From NCBI RefSeq assembly GCF_000721605.1, contig NZ_JOIZ01000007.1, positions 124,001 to 188,000 of the forward strand: a stretch of 64,000 nt of DNA. The letters are read 5' to 3'. Numbering within the stretch: position 1 is the stretch's first letter; the number at the start of each line of letters is the position of its first letter. The position numbers and the translations under genes were made by a program. Below are positions 39,770-53,596 of this stretch, piece by piece. Under the pieces are notes generated by a model, which did no database searches, had not been told where the DNA came from, and was given only the letters and a program-made list of their open reading frames with translations. The DNA is from Streptomyces sp. NRRL S-37 (GTDB taxonomy: Bacteria; Actinomycetota; Actinomycetes; Streptomycetales; Streptomycetaceae).

Positions 39770-40204
39770 ATGCCTCCCAAGAAGAAGAAGGTCACGGGGC
39801 TCATCAAGCTCCAGATCCAGGCCGGTGCCGCGAACCCGGCCCCGCCGGTCGGCCCCGCGCTGGGTCAGCACGGCGTGAACATCATGGAGTTCTGCAAGGC
39901 CTACAACGCCGCGACCGAGTCGCAGCGCGGCTGGGTCATCCCGGTGGAGATCACGGTCTACGAGGACCGTTCCTTCACCTTCGTCACCAAGACCCCGCCG
40001 GCCGCGAAGATGATCCTCAAGGCCGCGGGTGTGGAGAAGGGCTCCGGCGAGCCGCACAAGACCAAGGTCGCGAAGATCACCGCCGCCCAGGTCCGTGAGA
40101 TCGCCACGACCAAGATGCCCGACCTCAACGCCAACGACCTGGACGCCGCGTCGAAGATCATCGCCGGCACCGCCCGTTCCATGGGCATCACGGTCGAGGG
40201 CTGA
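39770..40204 (+). CDS. rplK: 50S ribosomal protein L11
   Basis: 144 residues. N-terminal [20 protein letters not shown] and the conserved [20 protein letters not shown]ro-rich helix that contacts thiostrepton in the GTPase-associated centre; the C-terminal 23S rRNA-binding domain includes [20 protein letters not shown]. Followed 83 bp later by rplA. Confidence 0.96.
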
Positions 40205-40287
40205 CCTCCACCCCCGTAAGCCAAGCAGTAGTGGAAGGGCCTGCTCGGCCCGGACCACGACTCCTAGACAACGCACAGGAGCTTTCA

Positions 40288-41013
40288 GTGAGCAAGCGCA
40301 GCAAGTCTCTCCGCGCTGCGGACGCCAAGATCGACCGGGAGAAGCTGTACGCCCCGCTCGAGGCCGTCCGTCTCGCCAAGGAGACGTCCACGACCAAGTT
40401 CGACGGCACCGTCGAGGTCGCCTTCCGTCTGGGTGTCGACCCGCGCAAGGCCGACCAGATGGTCCGTGGCACCGTGAACCTCCCGCACGGCACCGGTAAG
40501 ACCGCCCGGGTCCTGGTCTTCGCGACCGGTGACCGTGCCGAGGCCGCGCGTGCCGCGGGCGCCGACATCGTCGGCGCCGACGAGCTGATCGACGAGGTGT
40601 CGAAGGGCCGTCTGGACTTCGACGCCGTCGTCGCCACCCCGGACCTCATGGGCAAGGTCGGCCGCCTCGGCCGCGTGCTCGGTCCCCGTGGCCTGATGCC
40701 GAACCCGAAGACCGGCACCGTGACCCCGGACGTCACCAAGGCCGTCAACGACATCAAGGGCGGCAAGATCGAGTTCCGCGTCGACAAGCACTCGAACCTG
40801 CACTTCATCATCGGCAAGACGTCGTTCGACGACGCCAAGCTGGTGGAGAACTACGGTGCGGCGCTGGAGGAGATCCTCCGTCTGAAGCCGTCCGCCGCCA
40901 AGGGTCGCTACATCAAGAAGGCCGCCATCACCACCACGATGGGCCCCGGCATTCCGCTCGACCCGAACCGCACCCGCAACCTCCTCGTCGAGGAGGACCC
41001 GGCCGCCGTCTGA
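40288..41013 (+). CDS. rplA: 50S ribosomal protein L1
   Basis: 241 residues, full length. [40 protein letters not shown] and [14 protein letters not shown] are conserved L1 segments. Binds 23S rRNA at the L1 stalk and, in many bacteria, represses its own mRNA. GTG start with CAGGAGC. Ends 40 bp before a strong terminator. Confidence 0.96.
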   Translation: MSKRSKSLRAADAKIDREKLYAPLEAVRLAKETSTTKFDGTVEVAFRLGVDPRKADQMVRGTVNLPHGTGKTARVLVFATGDRAEAARAAGADIVGADELIDEVSKGRLDFDAVVATPDLMGKVGRLGRVLGPRGLMPNPKTGTVTPDVTKAVNDIKGGKIEFRVDKHSNLHFIIGKTSFDDAKLVENYGAALEEILRLKPSAAKGRYIKKAAITTTMGPGIPLDPNRTRNLLVEEDPAAV

Positions 41014-41053
41014 GCCGGGCGGGCCGGCTGACCGGCCCGTGCACACCGCGTAG

Positions 41054-41097
41054 AACCCGTCCCCGCGTCTCGTCCGAGGCGTGGGGACGGGTTTTTT
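41054..41097 (+). terminator. terminator after rplA
   Basis: Stem AACCCGTCCCC(G) with (T)GGGGACGGGTT, about 13 bp, followed by an uninterrupted T6 tract. The clearest Rho-independent terminator in the window. Confidence 0.92.
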
Positions 41098-41178
41098 CGT
41101 ACGACAGTGTCAGTGGCGTGGGTTACCTTTTTCTGACTTCACAGGTGTGACACAGCGAAACAACCAGGGGTGGGATTC

Positions 41179-42123
41179 ATGGGCATGTCCGCATGGAAGC
41201 GCGCGGGTGTCTGTCTGACGGCCGTGGCCGTCGTCGTGGGCGTCGCGGGCTGTCAGGACGGTGACGGGGGCGGGGCGAAGGAGAAGGCCGCCGACTCGGC
41301 GAAGACCGAGGTCCAGACGCAGAACGAGATGACGGAGGTCCTCCAGGCGGCCTTCAGGAACACCTCGGAGGCCAAGTCCTCCAAGGTCCGGATGACCATG
41401 ACGATGCCGGCCGCGGTGGGCGGCGGCGGCACCATGGAGATCTCCGGTGTGCAGGGCTGGGACCCGGCCGTGATGGACGTCACCATGAAGGGTCCCGCAC
41501 TCGCGGCGGGCGGTCCGGAGGCCCCCGAGCAGGTCCGCATGATCATGCTCGACAACGTCATGTACGTGGACATGGGCGCGAAGCAGGCCGCCGAGATGGA
41601 CGGCAAGCGCTGGATGAAGATGGACTTCGCCGCCATCGCCGAGGCGGCCGGCGACGCCGAGCTCCAGAAGCAGATGACCAACGGCCTGGAGAACATGAAC
41701 CAGGACCCGGCGAAGCAGCTCGCCCTGCTGCTGGAGTCGCCGAACCTGAAGCACGTCGGACCGGAGAAGGTCGACGGCGTCCAGACGCAGCACTACAAGG
41801 GCACGCTGAGCTTCGACGAGATGATCGAGACCAACGAGTCCTTCGACCTGCTCTCCGAGAAGGAGCGCGAGGAGTTGACCGCCAACGTCGAGAAGTCGGG
41901 GCTGAAGGGCTACGACACCGAGTTCTGGCTCAACGAGGACAACTACCCGGTCAAGATGGTCGTCGGCATGAAGATGCCCCAGGGCACGATCAGCATGACG
42001 GCGAACTACTCCGACTACGGCGCCAAGGCCGAGGTCGAGGCGCCGGCGGCGGAGGACACCCTCGACCTCATGGAGATGCTGGGGGAGCTGGGCGCGGGCT
42101 CCGAGGCCGGTCTCGACGCCTGA
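41179..42123 (+). CDS. secreted lipoprotein, LppX/LprAFG-like
   Basis: 314 residues from ATG 41179 with AGGGGTGGG upstream. A lipoprotein signal (AGVCLTAVAVVVGVAGCQDG) with lipobox VAGC predicts lipidation at the Cys and anchoring to the outer face of the membrane. The mature part resembles the LppX/LprG fold (MTEVLQAAFRNTSEAKSSKV, YDTEFWLNEDNYPVKMVV), which holds hydrophobic ligands in mycobacteria. It sits alone between the rplKA and rplJL units. Confidence 0.85.
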   Translation: MGMSAWKRAGVCLTAVAVVVGVAGCQDGDGGGAKEKAADSAKTEVQTQNEMTEVLQAAFRNTSEAKSSKVRMTMTMPAAVGGGGTMEISGVQGWDPAVMDVTMKGPALAAGGPEAPEQVRMIMLDNVMYVDMGAKQAAEMDGKRWMKMDFAAIAEAAGDAELQKQMTNGLENMNQDPAKQLALLLESPNLKHVGPEKVDGVQTQHYKGTLSFDEMIETNESFDLLSEKEREELTANVEKSGLKGYDTEFWLNEDNYPVKMVVGMKMPQGTISMTANYSDYGAKAEVEAPAAEDTLDLMEMLGELGAGSEAGLDA

Positions 42124-42157
42124 AGACTCTGAGGCCCTCCGGGCCCCCGGGCCCCCT

Positions 42158-42245
42158 GGTCTCCCGGCTCCGGGTCCCCGGGTTTCCGGGCTTCCCGGCC
42201 CCCGGGTCTCCCGGCTCCCGGCTCCGGGTCCCCGGGTTTCCGGGC
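42158..42245. repeat. C/G-rich imperfect direct repeat between lipoprotein and rplJ
   Basis: A 34-bp unit starting GGTCTCCCGGCTCCGGGTCC occurs at 42158-42191 and again at 42205-42245, the second with a 7-bp internal duplication (CCGGCTC). The wider stretch 42130-42330 is low-complexity CCGGG/TTTCC sequence with no gene. Confidence 0.8.
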
Positions 42246-42360
42246 CCCCGGCCCCGATCCCTCGGCTCTCCGGGCCTCCGGGCCCTCTGGGGCTCCAAGG
42301 GCCCCAGGGATCCTGAGGGTCCCGGAGACCTCAGGGTCCTGATGCCCCTGATCGGTCGAT

Positions 42361-42390
42361 TTGCTTGACGGCGATCCGTTCGCGTACTCT
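42361..42390 (+). promoter_or_regulatory. candidate rplJ-rplL promoter
   Basis: TTGCTT at 42361-42366 and TACTCT at 42385-42390 with an 18-bp spacer; an overlapping TTGACG at 42365 is too close to the -10. It lies about 250 bp upstream of rplJ, consistent with a long regulatory leader. Confidence 0.5.
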
Positions 42391-42399
42391 TCCACAGAA

Positions 42400-42636
42400 G
42401 CCAAAGACCGCTGGTCGTTGCCGTGTGCTCGTCAGAGTTCATGGTGGCCGAAGGATCCGCTGAACTGCGGACGACCCGCGCAGGTGTCAGTGGAAGAGTT
42501 CCCGGAGCTCGCTGCCGCGAGGACGCGAGTGACCGGTCGAGCTACGCCCCGTGCGCCTGCGCCGGGGCGTTTCGTTTTCCCCAGTCCTCCTTCGGGTCCG
42601 CGCGGTCCGAATCACCCGGAAGGAGGCCGAGGCTCT
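42400..42636 (+). promoter_or_regulatory. L10 leader with internal attenuator
   Basis: The ~240-nt 5' leader of rplJ. It contains a perfect 8-bp stem ACGCCCCG/CGGGGCGT (42544-42551 with 42563-42570) followed by TTCGTTTTCC, which would end transcription before rplJ unless bypassed. Ahead of it, several C/G arms could form the kink-turn site where L10-(L12)4 binds in known L10 leaders. The leader type is known from other bacteria; its presence here is inferred from position and hairpin. Confidence 0.5.
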
Positions 42637-43167
42637 ATGGCGAGGCCCGACAAGGCTGCCGCGGTTGCCGAGCTGACGGACAAGTTCCGCAGCTCCAACG
42701 CCGCCGTGCTGACCGAGTACCGCGGTCTCACCGTGGCGCAGCTCAAGACGCTGCGTCGTTCGCTCGGTGAGAACGCCCAGTACGCCGTGGTGAAGAACAC
42801 GCTGACCAAGATTGCGGCCAACGAGGCCGGGATCACGCTCGACGACCAGCTCTTCGCTGGCCCGACGGCGGTCGCCTTCGTCACCGGTGACCCGGTGGAG
42901 TCGGCGAAGGGTCTTCGTGACTTCGCCAAGGACAACCCGAATCTCGTCATCAAGGGCGGTGTCCTTGACGGCAAGGCGCTGTCCGCCGACGAGATCAAGA
43001 AGCTTGCGGACCTCGAGTCCCGCGAGGTTCTGCTCGCCAAGCTGGCGGGCGCTTTCAAGGGCAAGCAGACGCAGACTGCTCAGCTCTTCCAGGCGCTCCC
43101 CTCGAAGCTCGTCCGCACCGTGGACGCGCTCCGTGCCAAGCAGGACGAGCAGGGCGGTGCCGAGTAA
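42637..43167 (+). CDS. rplJ: 50S ribosomal protein L10
   Basis: 176 residues. The conserved N-terminal domain [20 protein letters not shown], with [16 protein letters not shown] and [10 protein letters not shown], binds 23S rRNA; the C-terminal helix binds L7/L12 dimers. ATG after GGAAGGAGG. It is the base of the L7/L12 stalk and the likely repressor of this operon. Confidence 0.95.
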   Translation: MARPDKAAAVAELTDKFRSSNAAVLTEYRGLTVAQLKTLRRSLGENAQYAVVKNTLTKIAANEAGITLDDQLFAGPTAVAFVTGDPVESAKGLRDFAKDNPNLVIKGGVLDGKALSADEIKKLADLESREVLLAKLAGAFKGKQTQTAQLFQALPSKLVRTVDALRAKQDEQGGAE

Positions 43168-43290
43168 TTCGGCTCGCTTCCCGATCCTCGTCGCACGCAC
43201 CGCGTGAGATGAGGGTCGATGCGGGCCCGACGTACGCCCGCCTCACCCCGTACATCCGGCACCTGCCGATTTAGTGGAAGGACCGCCATC

Positions 43291-43677
43291 ATGGCGAAGC
43301 TCAGCCAGGAAGACCTGCTCGCCCAGTTCGAGGAGATGACCCTCATCGAGCTCTCCGAGTTCGTGAAGGCCTTCGAGGAGAAGTTCGACGTCACCGCCGC
43401 CGCCGCGGTCGCCGCCGTCGCCGCCCCGGGTGCCCCGGGCGCCCCGGTCGAGGCCGCTGAGGAGAAGGACGAGTTCGACGTCATCCTCACCGCCGCCGGC
43501 GACAAGAAGATCCAGGTCATCAAGGTCGTGCGTGAGCTGACCTCCCTGGGTCTGAAGGAGGCCAAGGACCTCGTGGACGGCGCCCCGAAGCCCGTCCTCG
43601 AGAAGGTCGCCAAGGACGCCGCCGAGAAGGCCGCCGAGTCCCTCAAGGGCGCCGGCGCCTCCGTCGAGGTCAAGTAA
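43291..43677 (+). CDS. rplL: 50S ribosomal protein L7/L12
   Basis: 128 residues: N-terminal dimerisation helices ([20 protein letters not shown]), an Ala/Pro hinge ([20 protein letters not shown]) and the C-terminal factor-binding domain ([20 protein letters not shown]). ATG with GGAAGGA. Located 123 bp after rplJ and followed by a hairpin. Confidence 0.96.
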   Translation: MAKLSQEDLLAQFEEMTLIELSEFVKAFEEKFDVTAAAAVAAVAAPGAPGAPVEAAEEKDEFDVILTAAGDKKIQVIKVVRELTSLGLKEAKDLVDGAPKPVLEKVAKDAAEKAAESLKGAGASVEVK

Positions 43678-43738
43678 CACCTCCGGGGGCCCCACGGGTC
43701 CCCTGCGCGTCCCCAGGGACGTGTAACGCTCAAGCGCT

Positions 43739-43772
43739 GAGGAGCGATCATCCATCCGGGTGGTCGCTCCTC
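43739..43772 (+). terminator. hairpin after rplL
   Basis: GAGGAGCGA (43739-43747) pairs TCGCTCCTC (43764-43772). There is no T-run after it. Could terminate or partly read through toward rpoB. Between it and rpoB (about 485 bp) I see only the promoter region and no gene. Confidence 0.55.
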
Positions 43773-44064
43773 GGCGTATGAGGGGTCCGGCGGCGGCTGC
43801 CTTGCACCTGTGACGGCGGGGAGTAAGGTGATCTTCGTTGTGCCTCCGGGGACCTCGAAGATCTGCCTGGTGGCGGGCGGTTCCGGCAAGGGGGGCCTTG
43901 ACGAACCGCACGCAGCGCGCAATTCTCAGGACGCGTCGCCACAAGGATCCGGATCCGAGGCATGGATCGGCGGCAAAGAGGGCAGTATGAACGTGCGTTG
44001 AGGGCAGCGCCTTGTCGCAGGAGTTGAGAAGAACGAGGGCCTCCACCGGTTCCGTAAACCGGCA

Positions 44065-44094
44065 TTGGACATCAGTGTGCCAAATGGCTACACT
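44065..44094 (+). promoter_or_regulatory. rpoBC promoter
   Basis: TTGGAC (44065-44070), 18-bp spacer, TACACT (44089-44094): a good match to the actinobacterial principal-sigma consensus TTGACN/TANNNT. It predicts a start near 44101 and a ~155-nt leader before the rpoB TTG. The 43773-44064 stretch upstream has no gene that I can support. Confidence 0.7.
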
Positions 44095-44257
44095 GACCCT
44101 TTGCGCTGCCTGTTAGCTGTCCCCTGCCCGTCACCAGGGGCATGCCCTCACTCGAGCACCGACGACTAGATCATCTCTGACCTGGGATGTCTGTCTCTCT
44201 GCCCAGTGGGGGGCCGGTACGCGCGTAGTGAGTCCGAGCCCTCGGAAGGACCCCCTC

Positions 44258-47200
44258 TTGGCCGCCTCGCGCAACGCCTCGACCGCGAATACGAACAACG
44301 GTGCCAGCACCGCCCCGCTGCGCATCTCCTTTGCAAAGATCAAGGAGCCTCTCGAGGTTCCGAACCTGCTCGCGCTGCAGACCGAAAGCTTCGACTGGCT
44401 GCTCGGGAACACCGCTTGGCAGAGTCGGGTCGAGGAGGCTCTCGAGAGCGGGCACGACGTCCCCACCAAGTCCGGTCTGGAGGAGATCTTCGAAGAGATC
44501 TCCCCGATCGAGGACTTCTCCGGGTCGATGTCGCTGACCTTCCGCGACCACCGCTTCGAGCCGCCGAAGAACTCCATCGACGAGTGCAAGGAGCGCGACT
44601 TCACGTACGCGGCCCCGCTCTTCGTCACCGCCGAGTTCACCAACAACGAGACCGGCGAGATCAAGTCCCAGACCGTCTTCATGGGCGACTTCCCGCTCAT
44701 GACGAACAAGGGCACCTTCGTCATCAACGGCACCGAGCGTGTCGTGGTGTCGCAGCTCGTCCGTTCGCCGGGTGTCTACTTCGACTCCTCCATCGACAAG
44801 ACGTCCGACAAGGACATCTTCTCCGCCAAGATCATCCCGTCCCGGGGTGCCTGGCTGGAGATGGAGATCGACAAGCGCGACATGGTCGGTGTCCGCATCG
44901 ACCGCAAGCGCAAGCAGTCCGTCACCGTCCTCCTGAAGGCGCTCGGCTGGACCACCGAGCAGATCCTCGAGGAGTTCGGCGAGTACGAGTCCATGCGCGC
45001 CACCCTGGAGAAGGACCACACCCAGGGCCAGGACGACGCGCTGCTCGACATCTACCGCAAGCTGCGTCCGGGCGAGCCCCCCACGCGTGAGGCCGCGCAG
45101 ACGCTGCTCGAGAACCTCTACTTCAACCCCAAGCGCTACGACCTCGCCAAGGTCGGCCGCTACAAGGTGAACAAGAAGCTCGGCGGGGACGAGCCGCTGG
45201 ACGCCGGCGTGCTCACCACCGACGACATCATCGCCACCATCAAGTACCTGGTGAAGCTGCACGCCGGGGAGACCGAGACGGTCGGCGAGTCCGGTCGCTC
45301 GATCATGGTCGAGACCGACGACATCGACCACTTCGGCAACCGCCGCATCCGCAACGTCGGCGAGCTGATCCAGAACCAGGTCCGTACGGGTCTCGCCCGT
45401 ATGGAGCGCGTCGTGCGCGAGCGCATGACCACCCAGGACGTCGAGGCGATCACGCCGCAGACCCTGATCAACATCCGGCCGGTCGTCGCCTCCATCAAGG
45501 AGTTCTTCGGCACCAGCCAGCTGTCGCAGTTCATGGACCAGAACAACCCGCTGTCGGGGCTGACGCACAAGCGTCGTCTGAACGCCCTCGGCCCGGGTGG
45601 TCTCTCCCGTGAGCGGGCCGGCTTCGAGGTCCGTGACGTGCACCCGTCGCACTACGGCCGCATGTGCCCGATCGAGACGCCGGAAGGCCCGAACATCGGT
45701 CTGATCGGTTCGCTCGCCTCCTACGGCCGGATCAACCCGTTCGGCTTCATCGAGACGCCGTACCGCAAGGTCGTCGAGGGCCAGGTCACCGACGAGGTCG
45801 ACTACCTGACCGCCGACGAGGAGGACCGCTTCGTCATCGCGCAGGCCAACGCCCCGCTCAGCGACGACATGCGGTTCGTGGAGAACCGGATCCTGGTCCG
45901 CCGCCGCGGCGGCGAGGTCGACTACGTCCCCGGTGACGACGTCGACTACATGGACGTCTCGCCGCGCCAGATGGTGTCGGTCGCGACCGCCATGATCCCG
46001 TTCCTCGAGCACGACGACGCCAACCGTGCCCTCATGGGCGCGAACATGATGCGCCAGGCCGTGCCGCTGATCAAGAGCGAGTCCCCGCTCGTCGGCACCG
46101 GCATGGAGTACCGCTCCGCCGTCGACGCCGGCGACGTGGTCAAGGCCGAGAAGGACGGTGTGGTCCAGGAGGTCTCCGCGGACTACATCACCACCGCCAA
46201 CGACGACGGCACGTACATCACGTACCGCCTGGCGAAGTTCTCCCGGTCCAACCAGGGCACCTCGGTCAACCAGAAGGTCATCGTCAACGAGGGCGACCGG
46301 ATCATCACCGGCCAGGTCCTCGCCGACGGCCCGGCCACCGAGAACGGCGAGATGGCGCTCGGCAAGAACCTGCTGGTCGCGTTCATGCCGTGGGAGGGTC
46401 ACAACTACGAGGACGCGATCATCCTGTCGCAGCGCCTCGTGCAGGACGACGTCCTCTCCTCGATCCACATCGAGGAGCACGAGGTCGACGCCCGTGACAC
46501 CAAGCTCGGCCCCGAGGAGATCACCCGGGACATCCCGAACGTCTCCGAGGAGGTCCTCGCCGACCTCGACGAGCGCGGCATCATCCGCATCGGTGCCGAG
46601 GTCATCGCCGGTGACATCCTCGTCGGCAAGGTCACGCCCAAGGGTGAGACCGAGCTGACCCCCGAGGAGCGCCTGCTCCGCGCGATCTTCGGTGAGAAGG
46701 CCCGTGAGGTCCGTGACACCTCGCTGAAGGTGCCGCACGGCGAGACCGGCAAGGTCATCGGCGTGCGCGTCTTCGACCGCGAGGAGGGTGACGAGCTTCC
46801 CCCCGGCGTCAACCAGCTGGTGCGCGTCTACGTCGCGCAGAAGCGCAAGATCACCGACGGTGACAAGCTCGCCGGCCGCCACGGCAACAAGGGCGTCATC
46901 TCCAAGATCAACCCGATCGAGGACATGCCCTTCCTGGAGGACGGCACCCCGGTCGACATCATCCTCAACCCGCTGGGTGTCCCGTCCCGAATGAACCCGG
47001 GACAGGTCCTGGAGATCCACCTCGGCTGGCTCGCCAGCCGCGGCTGGGACGTCTCCGGCCTCGCGGAGGAGTGGGCCGAGCGGCTCCAGGCCATCGGCGC
47101 CGACAAGGTCGAGCCCGGCACCAACGTCGCCACCCCGGTCTTCGACGGTGCGCGTGAGGACGAGCTCGCGGGTCTGCTCCAGCACACCATCCCGAACCGC

Positions 47201-47743
47201 GACGGCGAGCGCATGGTGCTCCCGTCCGGCAAGGCACGGCTGTACGACGGCCGCTCCGGCGAGCCGTTCCCGGAGCCGATCTCGGTCGGCTACATGTACA
47301 TCCTGAAGCTGCACCACCTGGTCGACGACAAGCTGCACGCGCGTTCGACCGGTCCGTACTCCATGATCACCCAGCAGCCGCTGGGCGGTAAGGCTCAGTT
47401 CGGTGGCCAGCGGTTCGGCGAGATGGAGGTGTGGGCACTCGAGGCGTACGGCGCCGCCTACGCGCTCCAGGAGCTGCTGACCATCAAGTCCGACGACGTC
47501 ACCGGCCGCGTGAAGGTCTACGAGGCCATCGTCAAGGGCGAGAACATCCCCGAGCCCGGCATCCCCGAGTCCTTCAAGGTCCTCATCAAGGAGATGCAGT
47601 CCCTGTGCCTGAACGTGGAGGTGCTGTCCAGCGACGGTATGTCCATCGAGATGCGTGACACCGACGAGGACGTCTTCCGCGCTGCGGAGGAGCTCGGCAT
47701 CGACCTGTCCCGGCGCGAGCCGAGCAGCGTCGAAGAGGTCTGA
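44258..47743 (+). CDS. rpoB: DNA-directed RNA polymerase subunit beta
   Basis: 1161 residues from the TTG at 44258 (GGAAGGA 7-8 nt upstream); a GTG 30 nt earlier lacks a ribosome site, and 1161 aa is the length I recall for S. coelicolor. Rifampicin region: [20 protein letters not shown] then [20 protein letters not shown], with H437 and R440 in Streptomyces numbering. Residue 442, equivalent to E. coli Ser531, is Asn. [20 protein letters not shown] and the C-terminal clamp [20 protein letters not shown] are intact. Confidence 0.97.
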   Translation: MAASRNASTANTNNGASTAPLRISFAKIKEPLEVPNLLALQTESFDWLLGNTAWQSRVEEALESGHDVPTKSGLEEIFEEISPIEDFSGSMSLTFRDHRFEPPKNSIDECKERDFTYAAPLFVTAEFTNNETGEIKSQTVFMGDFPLMTNKGTFVINGTERVVVSQLVRSPGVYFDSSIDKTSDKDIFSAKIIPSRGAWLEMEIDKRDMVGVRIDRKRKQSVTVLLKALGWTTEQILEEFGEYESMRATLEKDHTQGQDDALLDIYRKLRPGEPPTREAAQTLLENLYFNPKRYDLAKVGRYKVNKKLGGDEPLDAGVLTTDDIIATIKYLVKLHAGETETVGESGRSIMVETDDIDHFGNRRIRNVGELIQNQVRTGLARMERVVRERMTTQDVEAITPQTLINIRPVVASIKEFFGTSQLSQFMDQNNPLSGLTHKRRLNALGPGGLSRERAGFEVRDVHPSHYGRMCPIETPEGPNIGLIGSLASYGRINPFGFIETPYRKVVEGQVTDEVDYLTADEEDRFVIAQANAPLSDDMRFVENRILVRRRGGEVDYVPGDDVDYMDVSPRQMVSVATAMIPFLEHDDANRALMGANMMRQAVPLIKSESPLVGTGMEYRSAVDAGDVVKAEKDGVVQEVSADYITTANDDGTYITYRLAKFSRSNQGTSVNQKVIVNEGDRIITGQVLADGPATENGEMALGKNLLVAFMPWEGHNYEDAIILSQRLVQDDVLSSIHIEEHEVDARDTKLGPEEITRDIPNVSEEVLADLDERGIIRIGAEVIAGDILVGKVTPKGETELTPEERLLRAIFGEKAREVRDTSLKVPHGETGKVIGVRVFDREEGDELPPGVNQLVRVYVAQKRKITDGDKLAGRHGNKGVISKINPIEDMPFLEDGTPVDIILNPLGVPSRMNPGQVLEIHLGWLASRGWDVSGLAEEWAERLQAIGADKVEPGTNVATPVFDGAREDELAGLLQHTIPNRDGERMVLPSGKARLYDGRSGEPFPEPISVGYMYILKLHHLVDDKLHARSTGPYSMITQQPLGGKAQFGGQRFGEMEVWALEAYGAAYALQELLTIKSDDVTGRVKVYEAIVKGENIPEPGIPESFKVLIKEMQSLCLNVEVLSSDGMSIEMRDTDEDVFRAAEELGIDLSRREPSSVEEV

Positions 47744-47751
47744 CGGGAGTG

Positions 47752-47778
47752 GGGCGGCCTTCCCCGTGAAGGCCGCCC
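47752..47778 (+). other. intercistronic hairpin rpoB-rpoC
   Basis: GGGCGGCCTT (47752-47761) pairs AAGGCCGCCC (47769-47778) with a 7-nt loop, in the 94-bp gap. No T-tract follows, so it is more likely an RNA-processing or stabilising stem than a terminator. Confidence 0.6.
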
Positions 47779-47837
47779 GCCCCAGGACCCCCGTTTCAGA
47801 CCCCAAGACTTACAACCCTGAGAGGGATTGACGCATA

Positions 47838-51737
<3,900 letters not shown>

Positions 51738-51756
51738 GGCGTACGTCTGAAGCACT

Positions 51757-51792
51757 GAGGGGCGGTCACTCCGTACGGGGTGGCCGCCCCTC
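51757..51792 (+). terminator. terminator after rpoC
   Basis: 13-bp stem (51757-51769 with 51780-51792; one G-T pair) 19 bp after the rpoC stop. No T-run; a GC-rich actinobacterial-type terminator. Confidence 0.7.
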
Positions 51793-51875
51793 GGCGTCGT
51801 GTGCCGAAGCCGTGCCGGAACGGCCGCCCGGGCGCATCATGGAGGGACCCGGTATGACGGGGGAGGTGGCGCCCG

Positions 51876-52436
51876 GTGTCGTATTCGCCGTATCCGCAGG
51901 GGCAGCCCTGGCAGCAGGGGCACGGTGTGCCGCAGCCGTGGCCCGGGCAGCCGTGGGCCGGCTGGGCCGCCCCGCCGATGCTCGCCTCGCACGCCGACCG
52001 GGAGCGGGCCGTGGACGTCCTCAGAGCCGGGTACGGGGAGGGACGGCTGGAGAAGCCCGAGTTCGACCGGAGGGCCGCGCGGGCGTACGCCGCCCGTACG
52101 GTGGGGGAGCTGGCGCTGCTGGTGGCCGACCTGCCGCAGGGGCCCGTACCGCATGCGGTGCCCGCCGTGCCGGCGGTGTTCCGGCCGGTGCCCCGGGTGC
52201 GGGTGAACGGCAAGGCGGTCGCCTCCGCCGTCTGCGGCGGGCTCTGCCTGGTCACCTTCGGGCTCACCGGCATCCCGGCGGTGATCCTGGGGCACGCGGC
52301 GCGGGCCGAGATCGCGCGCACGGGGGAGGAGGGCGACGGACTGGCGCTGACCGGTCTGGCGCTCGGCTGGCTGGCGAACGGGGCGTGGGTGGTCCTGATG
52401 CTGCTGTCGTTCGCGCTCGCGCTGGCCTCCGGTTGA
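51876..52436 (+). CDS. DUF1707 and DUF4190 membrane protein
   Basis: 186 residues. Pro/Gln/Trp-rich cytosolic N terminus (YSPYPQGQPWQQGHGVPQPW), a DUF1707 module (LASHADRERAVDVLRAGYGE, LEKPEFDRRAARAYAARTVG), then two spans of DUF4190 (ICAGG-like VCGGLCLVTFGLTGIPAVIL and LALTGLALGWLANGAWVVLM). GTG start with GGGGAGGTGG upstream. Function unknown; the gene's place between rpoC and rpsL is conserved in Streptomyces as I recall. Confidence 0.85.
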   Translation: MSYSPYPQGQPWQQGHGVPQPWPGQPWAGWAAPPMLASHADRERAVDVLRAGYGEGRLEKPEFDRRAARAYAARTVGELALLVADLPQGPVPHAVPAVPAVFRPVPRVRVNGKAVASAVCGGLCLVTFGLTGIPAVILGHAARAEIARTGEEGDGLALTGLALGWLANGAWVVLMLLSFALALASG

Positions 52437-52487
52437 CAAGCGAGGACCGGCGTGTTCCGCCCGGCGCGCGTGCCGGGCCCATTTGTT

Positions 52488-52516
52488 TTGACCGCAGCGA
52501 ATGCGATAGGTACGCT
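52488..52516 (+). promoter_or_regulatory. rpsL operon promoter
   Basis: TTGACC (52488-52493), 17-bp spacer, TACGCT (52511-52516): close to the principal-sigma consensus. Leader of ~190 nt to the rpsL GTG. Confidence 0.75.
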
Positions 52517-52712
52517 CAGACCTTGTGCCTGGGGTGTGCCCTGGCCTTCGTGCGTGCCATCACACCGCACCGGGGGCCGCTGAACGGCCACCGCAATCCA
52601 CACGTTCTTTCGCCTCGCGGCGGGAGTCCGCGGGATTCGACACACCCGACCGCGTGGGTCGGTGACGTTCCAGGTTAGCTTCACCATTCGGCACACAGAA
52701 ACCGGAGAAGTA

Positions 52713-53084
52713 GTGCCTACGATCCAGCAGCTGGTCCGCAAGGGCCGGCAGGACAAGGTCGAGAAGAACAAGACGCCCGCACTCGAGGGTTCCCCTCAGC
52801 GTCGTGGCGTCTGCACGCGTGTGTTCACGACCACCCCGAAGAAGCCGAACTCGGCCCTGCGTAAGGTCGCGCGTGTGCGTCTGACCAGCGGCATCGAGGT
52901 CACGGCCTACATTCCGGGTGAGGGACACAACCTGCAGGAGCACTCCATCGTGCTCGTGCGCGGCGGCCGTGTGAAGGACCTGCCGGGTGTTCGCTACAAG
53001 ATCATCCGCGGTTCCCTCGACACCCAGGGTGTCAAGAACCGCAAGCAGGCTCGCAGCCGTTACGGCGCCAAGAAGGAGAAGTAA
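52713..53084 (+). CDS. rpsL: 30S ribosomal protein S12
   Basis: 123 residues. [40 protein letters not shown] and [18 protein letters not shown] are conserved. Lys43 and the Lys of GGRVKDLPG, the sites of streptomycin-resistance changes in Streptomyces, are wild type. GTG start with GGAGAAG. First gene of the str operon; 2 bp before rpsG. Confidence 0.97.
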   Translation: MPTIQQLVRKGRQDKVEKNKTPALEGSPQRRGVCTRVFTTTPKKPNSALRKVARVRLTSGIEVTAYIPGEGHNLQEHSIVLVRGGRVKDLPGVRYKIIRGSLDTQGVKNRKQARSRYGAKKEK

Positions 53085-53086
53085 GA

Positions 53087-53557
53087 ATGCCTCGTAAGGG
53101 CCCCGCCCCGAAGCGCCCGGTCATCATCGACCCGGTCTACGGTTCTCCTCTGGTGACCTCCCTGATCAACAAGGTGCTGCTCAACGGCAAGCGCTCCACC
53201 GCCGAGCGCATCGTCTACGGCGCCATGGAGGGTCTGCGTGAGAAGACGGGCAACGACCCGATCATCACGCTGAAGCGCGCGCTGGAGAACATCAAGCCGA
53301 CCCTCGAGGTCAAGTCCCGCCGTGTCGGTGGTGCGACGTACCAGGTCCCGATCGAGGTCAAGCCCGGTCGTGCCAACACGCTCGCGCTGCGCTGGCTGGT
53401 CGGTTACTCCCGCGCCCGTCGCGAGAAGACCATGACCGAGCGTCTGCTCAACGAGCTTCTCGACGCCTCCAACGGCCTGGGTGCCGCTGTGAAGAAGCGC
53501 GAGGACACGCACAAGATGGCCGAGTCCAACAAGGCCTTCGCGCACTACCGCTGGTAG
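53087..53557 (+). CDS. rpsG: 30S ribosomal protein S7
   Basis: 156 residues, full length: [60 protein letters not shown]. It nucleates assembly of the 30S head. ATG after GAGAAGTAAGA. 39 bp before fusA. Confidence 0.97.
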   Translation: MPRKGPAPKRPVIIDPVYGSPLVTSLINKVLLNGKRSTAERIVYGAMEGLREKTGNDPIITLKRALENIKPTLEVKSRRVGGATYQVPIEVKPGRANTLALRWLVGYSRARREKTMTERLLNELLDASNGLGAAVKKREDTHKMAESNKAFAHYRW

Positions 53558-53596
53558 TCGCTACCCACATCGAGACCGAGAGAAGACTGAAGCCTT

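Noticed and set aside
44228..44257. Upstream GTG as rpoB start
   Set aside because: No ribosome site precedes it, whereas GGAAGGA lies before the TTG at 44258 and gives the expected 1161 residues.
47752..47778. Terminator between rpoB and rpoC
   Set aside because: The stem has no T-tract and the two genes are universally co-transcribed; listed as an intercistronic hairpin instead.
44171..47806. Very long minus-strand open frame opposite rpoB (and a similar one opposite rpoC at 47796-51755)
   Set aside because: High-GC codon bias leaves the antisense frame free of stops; the translation is Val/Leu/Asp/Arg-biased with no domain, while the plus strand is unmistakably rpoB/rpoC.
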